Source: CAINOH01 sp041663565
GTDB lineage: Archaea > Micrarchaeota > Micrarchaeia > Norongarragalinales > CAINOH01
Length of the DNA stretch: 35,665 nucleotides
Reading direction: 5' to 3'
Assembly (NCBI GenBank): GCA_041663565.1
Contig: JBAYMJ010000014.1
Span: forward strand, 1 to 35,665
This document shows, one piece after another, positions 30,725 to 35,665 of this stretch. Numbering within the stretch: the stretch's first letter is position 1; each line of letters opens with the position of its first letter. Made by a program: the position numbers and the translations under genes. The notes beneath the pieces were generated by a model. It was not told the origin of the DNA. It did no database searches and saw only the letters and a program-made list of their open reading frames with translations.

Positions 30725-32533
30725 ATGGGGCTTGTCGAGGGCATAACCGGCTTCCTTTCAAAAGTCCTAAACTTCATCATCGCAGCCGTACGGACGTCGC
30801 TGCTTCTTTCGCTCGGCCTGCTCCTCATGGTGTCGGTCTTGCTTGCAATCCTGGCAAACAGCGCAAGGTTCACGCTGTTGGACCCTAACTTTTACCTGAA
30901 CAACCTTGACTCCGCAAACGCCTACGACTCGGTCAAGACCGTTGCACTTGAATTTGTAGCAACCAGCATTACCGGGCAGTACCCCGACTCGCCGCAAAAG
31001 GAAAAAGTCATTTCCGAGTTCCGCTCGGGACTTGAAAACGCGGTTCCGACGGCCTGGTTCCGCAACAGCACGCGGAAGATACTCACGAACACGTTCGCCT
31101 ACGCGAAGGGCGAGACGTACCAGCTTGACCTGAAGGTTTCGATTGCCGAGATAAAGCCCGGGCTCAAGGCGGCGTTCAAGGACGTCCTGCCAAAGCTCGC
31201 CAACCTGACGCAGGCAAGCTCCGCCGCCTACCCTGCAGGGCAGTTTGACGTCGGGGCGGCAACCGACACCCGGATGCCGTCAATCGAATGGCCTGGAAAC
31301 TGCAACTCAGTCGAGGGCTGCATGGCGTTCTGCGAAGACCACCGCGGCGAGTGCAGCATATTCGACGACACGCCCTACGACCTGCGGATGAACTGGACTT
31401 TCCTCAAGTCGAAATGCGGCGGCACCGACGGGTGCGTGCCTTACTGCCGCGACCTCGTCGGCACAAGCCTGAACCCCAACGCTGGCGGGGTGGAGGGCAA
31501 CTGCTCGCGGATGCTGCAGTTCATCGACGCGACCGCGCCCGGGCAGCCAGTCCCACAATCAGTGCTGCAAAAGCAGCCGACTGCAACGCCCAGCCCTTCG
31601 GCAGCGCCCAGCACTTCGTCCGCTCCAAGCGGGGTGCCGCAATACGAACTGACCGGCCCCGGCGGGTGCAGGAACAAGACGGGTTGCCTGCAATACTGCG
31701 CCTTGCACCAGGACGAGTGCGCGGACGCGAACTACACGATAACCGTGGCCGCAAACATGACCATTCTCGGCGCGTTCTGCTCGACCCCGCAGGCCTGCAT
31801 CGAATACTGCAGGGGCGACATCTCGAACGACACCGGGGAAGTGAAGGACGAGTGCGGCAGGGTCAACGCAGATTACTCAGCAGCCCAAGCCGACTTGCTT
31901 GGCGCAGTAGCCGGACAGCAATCAGAGCAAGCTTCCAGCGAAGCGATGGGCCAAATGATAGAACAGCAGATTGACGCGCTTCCGGACGTCATCGACCTGG
32001 ACGAGCAGATGCAACACCAGCTGTCAACGGGCCTCGGCCAGGTGCGCCCAACGCTTGGCACCGCGATGCTTGCCTGCAACCTGCTCATAGGGGTTGCAAT
32101 AGCGTTCGCGCTCCTGATATCCCTAGTCGCGTTCAGAGTGCGCGGCGCAACCAGGCACGTCGGCTGGCCGCTCTTCCTTGCGGGCCTTATTGCCACGCTT
32201 CTTGCGCTCATCGCGCCGAAGATAATCCTTGACACGGTGGCGCAGGGAGTTGTCGGAGGCGAGTTTGCGCAGGCTGCAGGCGTGTTGATGGACGTTGCGG
32301 CGAGAATAGTCTGGGGCTACTTCAACACCGTTCTCATACCCGGGATAATAGTCTGCCTCATCGGGGCGGGGATGGTAATATACTCGTTCAAGATGAAGGA
32401 CAAGGGGCAGGACAAGGCCGAAAAAGAAGACTCCAAGGAGGAACCGGAAGAGGAATCCGAGGATGAAGGCGAGGCGGATGAAGCAGCAAAGCGGGAGAAA
32501 AAACCGGGTAAGAAGGCAAAACCCAAAGGCTAA
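30725..32533 (+). CDS. Cys-rich extracellular-domain membrane protein of unknown function
   Basis: A 602-residue protein. One N-terminal helix (24-46) precedes an external region of about 390 residues, then three helices (about 444-470, 478-500 and 537-555), and a highly charged tail rich in Glu then Lys (560-602). The external region carries four Cys clusters of the type C-x(4-6)-C-x(2)-[FY]-C: NCNSVEGCMAFC, KCGGTDGCVPYC, GGCRNKTGCLQYC and FCSTPQACIEYC, with trailing Cys. A Pro/Thr/Ser linker (275-303) divides them in two pairs. This looks like a repeated small disulfide module. A TATA box (about 30687-30694) gives a short leader. Function unknown. Confidence 0.8.
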   Translation: MGLVEGITGFLSKVLNFIIAAVRTSLLLSLGLLLMVSVLLAILANSARFTLLDPNFYLNNLDSANAYDSVKTVALEFVATSITGQYPDSPQKEKVISEFRSGLENAVPTAWFRNSTRKILTNTFAYAKGETYQLDLKVSIAEIKPGLKAAFKDVLPKLANLTQASSAAYPAGQFDVGAATDTRMPSIEWPGNCNSVEGCMAFCEDHRGECSIFDDTPYDLRMNWTFLKSKCGGTDGCVPYCRDLVGTSLNPNAGGVEGNCSRMLQFIDATAPGQPVPQSVLQKQPTATPSPSAAPSTSSAPSGVPQYELTGPGGCRNKTGCLQYCALHQDECADANYTITVAANMTILGAFCSTPQACIEYCRGDISNDTGEVKDECGRVNADYSAAQADLLGAVAGQQSEQASSEAMGQMIEQQIDALPDVIDLDEQMQHQLSTGLGQVRPTLGTAMLACNLLIGVAIAFALLISLVAFRVRGATRHVGWPLFLAGLIATLLALIAPKIILDTVAQGVVGGEFAQAAGVLMDVAARIVWGYFNTVLIPGIIVCLIGAGMVIYSFKMKDKGQDKAEKEDSKEEPEEESEDEGEADEAAKREKKPGKKAKPKG

Positions 32534-32603
32534 AAGACGGCTGGAAAAAGCCCGGAAAAGAAAACAGGATGCTGAAGGCAAGAAAAAATCTTGAGACTTT
32601 TTC

Positions 32604-32825
32604 TCAGCACTTGAAGAACTGGCCGAACACCAAGCCGAGGGCGACGCCAACCGGGAGCCACAGGACAAAATTACCGGTAATCGTCCCGACAAGCACCCCG
32701 AACGCGGTGCCGATAATCAGGCCGTACGCCCAACTATTGGACGGGCTCTCGCACGGGCAGGTCACTGCCGCGGGTTTGGGCGCGGCTTTTTTCGCCGTTT
32801 TCCTTGCAGCCTTTCTCTTTGCCAT
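32604..32825 (-). CDS. Small Gly-rich two-helix membrane protein
   Basis: A 73-residue protein with a Lys/Ala-rich N-terminus (MAKRKAARKTAKKAAPKPAA), a CPC motif, and two hydrophobic helices with GxxxG-like spacing (YGLIIGTAFGVLVGTITGN and LWLPVGVALGLVFGQFF). It ends with KC. Glycine-zipper helices of this type often oligomerise. It starts 31 nt downstream of the helicase stop on the same strand and may share its transcript. No family recognised. Confidence 0.65.
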   Translation of the reverse strand: MAKRKAARKTAKKAAPKPAAVTCPCESPSNSWAYGLIIGTAFGVLVGTITGNFVLWLPVGVALGLVFGQFFKC

Positions 32826-32856
32826 AAAACCTACAACCCGTCCGGGGATTAAATGC

Positions 32857-33930
32857 CTATCTTTTCGCTGCAGTCACTCCACAGGAATGGTAGATGTGGC
32901 TGAGCCTCTTCTCCTCGTCTGCTGCGATTATGCTTATGCACTCGCCAGTCTCGTTCATCCTGCCCGTGCGTCCGGCGCGGTGGATGTAGAACTCCGGGGC
33001 CGAAGGCAGGCCGATGCTGTATATCTTCTCCACGTCCGGGAAGTGGATTCCGCGCGCAGCCACGTCGGTGCAGATGAGGATTTGCTCCTCGCCCGAGATG
33101 AACCTGCGCATCGCCGAGTGCCTGCGCGCGGTCTTGATTTGCGAATTGAGCTGGATGACCGGGATCTTGAACTTGTTGAGGGTGTTCGTGAGCTCCTCGA
33201 CCTCGTCGTTGGTGGCGCAGAAGACCATCGACTTCACCGGGTTTGCCTTGAGCAGGCTTGCAAGCGCCTGCGTCTTGTCCTCGGTAATCGTGTAGAAATG
33301 GGTGATTGTGTTTGCGGCGACCTTCCCTACTTTTATCTCCGCAAAACCGGGGCGCATCAGGGTCTTCGCATACGCATATGCCTCGCTCGGCATCTGCACC
33401 GAGAACATCATGGTCTGCTTGCGGCTTGAAAACCGCGAGGCGATGTGCATGGTCTCGTCGACGAACTGCTTTGAAAGGAGCCGGTCGGCCTCGTCTAAGA
33501 CGAGTATTGAGTAGTCGCTTGGCTTGAGCACACCCTTCTGCAAAGTCTCGTGCAGGCGGGTCGGGTTGCCAATCACGATTTGCGCGCCCTTGCGGATGAG
33601 CTCGTTCTGCTTCCCCGGAGGCGTGCCGCCGTAGACTGCGACCGTGAGGATTCCCAGTCCCTCGCATATCTTGCGGCACTCGTTTGCTGCCTGGATGACA
33701 AGCTCGCGTGTAGGCTCAAGGATAACCGCGCGGGTGCCGGGCTTCTGGAGTATCTGCTGCAAAATGGGGATAATGAATGCAGCGGTCTTGCCCGTGCCTG
33801 TTTGCGAAAGCGCGTAAAAGTCCGTCCCCGCCACCCCGAGCGGGATGGTGCGTTCCTGAACAGTAGTAAGGGGCGAATAGCCGAGTTTGCGAAGCGACGC
33901 TGTGATGCGGGCGTCGAGTTGGATGTCCAT
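32857..33930 (-). CDS. DEAD-box RNA helicase with unusual motifs
   Basis: A 357-residue two-domain helicase core with almost no extensions. Q motif PLTTVQERTIP, motif I SQTGTGKT (42-49), Ia PTRELVIQ, II DEAD (146-149), V TDVAARGIHFPDV and VI HRAGRTGR (317-324) are intact. Motif III is SVQ (177-179) instead of SAT, and the usual TPGR of motif Ib reads NPTR. It should be an ATP-dependent RNA-remodelling enzyme, but coupling of ATPase to unwinding could differ. ATG 33930 is chosen: a TATA-like TATTATTA is centred 27 nt upstream, and the extra N-terminal residues from 33996 have no counterpart in the family. Divergent from the HAD gene. Confidence 0.9.
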   Translation of the reverse strand: MDIQLDARITASLRKLGYSPLTTVQERTIPLGVAGTDFYALSQTGTGKTAAFIIPILQQILQKPGTRAVILEPTRELVIQAANECRKICEGLGILTVAVYGGTPPGKQNELIRKGAQIVIGNPTRLHETLQKGVLKPSDYSILVLDEADRLLSKQFVDETMHIASRFSSRKQTMMFSVQMPSEAYAYAKTLMRPGFAEIKVGKVAANTITHFYTITEDKTQALASLLKANPVKSMVFCATNDEVEELTNTLNKFKIPVIQLNSQIKTARRHSAMRRFISGEEQILICTDVAARGIHFPDVEKIYSIGLPSAPEFYIHRAGRTGRMNETGECISIIAADEEKRLSHIYHSCGVTAAKR

Positions 33931-33996
33931 ACCAAATTTGTGCACGCCGGGGCTAATAATACGGCTTGAAAAACACGAAAGCGGCAAAATACGCAT

Positions 33997-34443
33997 ATGA
34001 TAAAGGCGATTTTGTTCGACTTCAGCCGAACGCTCTACGACCCGGACACCAAGAGTCTTGAACCTGGCGCGCTGGAAGTGCTTGAAGCCCTCTCAAAGAA
34101 GTATCCGGTTGGCCTTCTCAGCAAGAAAGGCGACGGCAACCGCGACGACCTGTTCGAAACCCTCGGCACAAGGCAGTTCTTCAAGTCGGTGGTGATTGTC
34201 GACGAAAAGTCCGTTGACTCGTTTGCAGAGTGCATTCAGGGGCTTGGCGTGCAACCTTCCGAAGTGCTCGCCATAGGCGACCAGGCAAAAAAAGACGTCG
34301 CACTTGCCAAGCAAGCTGGATGCGTGACGGTCTGGTTCTGCAAGGGAAAGTTTGCAAACATCCTGCCAGAATCAGCGGTAGAGCAGCCGGACTTCACCAT
34401 AAGGAGCTTGGACGAAATACCGCAACTGCCGGTACTGCAATAA
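33997..34443 (+). CDS. HAD-superfamily hydrolase-like protein
   Basis: A 148-residue protein with a minimal HAD fold and little cap. Motif I is DFSRT (nucleophile D9, with Ser 11 where phosphatases have the second Asp). Motif II is LLSKK, and motif IV AIGDQAKKDVALAKQAGC contains the Gly-Asp and a later Asp. The missing second Asp is seen in haloacid dehalogenases and some non-phosphatase members, so phosphatase activity is uncertain. It lies 66 nt from the helicase start, divergently transcribed. Substrate unknown. Confidence 0.78.
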   Translation: MIKAILFDFSRTLYDPDTKSLEPGALEVLEALSKKYPVGLLSKKGDGNRDDLFETLGTRQFFKSVVIVDEKSVDSFAECIQGLGVQPSEVLAIGDQAKKDVALAKQAGCVTVWFCKGKFANILPESAVEQPDFTIRSLDEIPQLPVLQ

Positions 34444-34638
34444 AAAGTCGTGCAGGAAAACCTTCTGCGAACTGAGTCTATGGGAAAATGCTCCAAACGC
34501 CATCGGAGGCGGGGCTTTGACCGCAATCGGGTCTGGTTGACTCGTGCTGGATTTCGCACGAAACTAATTATCAGCCGATATCCAGAGGTTGTAGAGCATG
34601 AGCAGGCTCAAATCGATTTACAGCGGAACAACGGACAA

Positions 34639-35526
34639 CTATTTTGCGAACGCTTTGTATTCCTTGACGTATCTTTTGAAGAACCACAAAACGAAGACGA
34701 CGTCCGTTTTTTTTACTTGCGAACGCTCAAGGGCATTGTAGTAACTGCTCCTGTTCTCGTAAGGGATGTTCAAAAGCGGGAAACCGTTCTTGTACAGCAC
34801 GAAATTCATTAATAGGCGGCTCATGCGACCGTTCCCGTCACCGAACGGGTGTATTGTCACCAACTTAAGGTGCACCAAGGCCGCAAGCTCTACCGGGTGC
34901 GTCTTCGCCTTGACTTTGTTGTACCAGTGGAAGAACTCGTCCAAGGCAGCTGGAACTTCTATCGGGCTTGGCGGCATGAACCTGCTGCCTGAGATTGCGA
35001 CTTGGTGGTTCCGCACTTGGCCTGCAATGTCCGGCTTAGTTGCTTCGAACAGCTTCTTGTGCCAGTAAAGCACTATGTTCAGGTTTAGGTCTTTTTTGTA
35101 GTCGAGGATTTCGTAGAACACCTTTTCGTGCGCCTCGGCTTCCTTGATGTCCTCAAGCGGCTTTGAACGCGGGGACAAACCTCGTTCGAGGAGGTCTGCG
35201 GTCTCGCGGTAGGTAAGCTTCGAGCCCTCTATGCGGTTCGTGTCATAAGTGAACTTGACCGAGAAGCCGCGAATCTGCTTCTGCAGCGCGGTCTTCGGCA
35301 TCCTGCGCTCTTCCCTGTCGCTGTTCTGCCGAATCTTGTCCAGCGTGGAGTGCCACTTTTCCTTGTAGATTTCAGCAAGGAATTCGGCCTTGACTTGCTC
35401 AATCTTTGCCGGGAGCTTTGTTCCCAGGTATTTTTCCTTTGTCTGGACGCCTTTTTCAGTCCGTACGGTGTGCTGGAGGTAATAGTAGGTCTTGCCGTTT
35501 ACGACTTTTTTCTTTACGAAGGCCAT
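34639..35526 (-). CDS. Fic-family protein (putative AMP transferase)
   Basis: A 295-residue protein. The full Fic active-site motif HPFGDGNGRMSR is at residues 226-237, with all catalytic positions kept (H226, D230, N232, R234, R237). An inhibitory-helix motif T-x-x-x-E-G (TNRIEG, 96-101) lies N-terminal, so it would be a class II self-inhibited Fic enzyme. These enzymes transfer AMP (or another nucleotide) onto a hydroxyl side chain of a target protein. The N-terminal 90 residues include a beta hairpin (KTYYYLQHTVRT) often seen in archaeal and bacterial Fic proteins. A TATA box 27 nt before the ATG makes the mRNA probably leaderless. No antitoxin gene is adjacent. Confidence 0.9.
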   Translation of the reverse strand: MAFVKKKVVNGKTYYYLQHTVRTEKGVQTKEKYLGTKLPAKIEQVKAEFLAEIYKEKWHSTLDKIRQNSDREERRMPKTALQKQIRGFSVKFTYDTNRIEGSKLTYRETADLLERGLSPRSKPLEDIKEAEAHEKVFYEILDYKKDLNLNIVLYWHKKLFEATKPDIAGQVRNHQVAISGSRFMPPSPIEVPAALDEFFHWYNKVKAKTHPVELAALVHLKLVTIHPFGDGNGRMSRLLMNFVLYKNGFPLLNIPYENRSSYYNALERSQVKKTDVVFVLWFFKRYVKEYKAFAK

Positions 35527-35536
35527 ACCATATTCA

Positions 35537-35586
35537 TACCCTTACATATTTATAAATATACGTTTTATTAGTAAAATGTAAGGGTA
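35537..35586. promoter_or_regulatory. 11-bp inverted repeat framing the fic promoter
   Basis: TACCCTTACAT (35537-35547) and its perfect reverse complement ATGTAAGGGTA (35576-35586) are separated by 28 bp. The TATA box (about 35548-35558 on the minus strand) abuts the inner side of the start-proximal arm. One arm covers the transcription start region and the other lies upstream of the TATA box, as expected for a repressor-controlled promoter. Confidence 0.65.
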
Positions 35587-35665
35587 AGACCAAAACATTC
35601 GGTGCTGACGGCATAAAACGAGTTAGCGTCCAATTCTAGCGGATACAAAGTATTGGTTTCGTGCC

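Noticed and set aside
34444..34638. Possible tRNA or small RNA between the HAD and fic genes
   Set aside because: No acceptor-stem pairing, T-arm or clear hairpin-plus-T tract could be found; nothing is supported in this 195-bp stretch.

Overview
The window reads as part of an archaeal chromosome. Supporting signs are an archaeal-type TrmI methyltransferase, a DRG-family GTPase, a NikR-like ribbon-helix-helix regulator, an intron-bearing tRNA-Leu, an archaeal tyrosine recombinase with a C-terminal zinc ribbon, and TATA boxes 24-31 nt upstream of many start codons (leaderless transcripts). The many Cys-rich and Ser/Thr-rich surface proteins and unfamiliar small proteins would fit a DPANN-type lineage (Diapherotrites/Micrarchaeota-like), but that placement is inference.

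Layout. 1-1.0 kb: the end of purM, then trmI. 1.1-4.1 kb: a zinc-type znuABC operon transcribed leftward, divergent from a NikR-like metalloregulator, with a palindromic operator between them. 4.1-10.4 kb: an eight-repeat EGF-like surface protein, a conserved secreted protein, a Yip1 membrane protein, TspO, a metallo-beta-lactamase-fold hydrolase, an ECF S-component-like protein, a tandem pair of paralogous unknown proteins and a small membrane protein.

10.5-14.9 kb is the most unusual part. A tyrosine recombinase lies beside an intron-containing tRNA-Leu(UAG). On the same strand, downstream of the recombinase, three genes (a DsbA-fold membrane protein without CxxC, a tiny membrane protein and a NYN-domain protein) are each followed by one copy of a 36-bp repeat. 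Each repeat ends in a sequence equal or nearly equal to the last 11 nt of the tRNA and carries an imperfect palindrome. A 34-bp direct repeat joins the tRNA 3' end to the second of these sites. A 645-bp non-coding stretch is full of iterated motifs. This is an integrated element, or stacked elements, in tRNA-Leu with a layout resembling a gene-cassette array.

15-20.2 kb: a small charged protein, a DRG GTPase, and a PadR regulator followed by a secreted membrane-anchored protein and a YhgE/Pip-type ABC-2 membrane protein. 20.2-26.9 kb: one giant gene for a roughly 2,240-residue anchored surface protein (helical toroid-like domain, three beta-helix modules, Ig-like domains, Thr/Pro stalk, C-terminal anchor). 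27.3-35.5 kb: a DUF475/TerC membrane protein, an unknown basic protein, glycogen phosphorylase, a Cys-rich membrane protein, a small Gly-rich membrane protein, a DEAD-box helicase divergent from a HAD-like protein, and a Fic protein whose promoter sits inside a perfect 11-bp inverted repeat.

Functional themes are metal uptake and its control, a large investment in the cell surface, and one tRNA-targeted mobile locus. Start codons were chosen from Shine-Dalgarno-like sequences, TATA spacing and family length. No similarity search was possible, so family names rest on recognised motifs.
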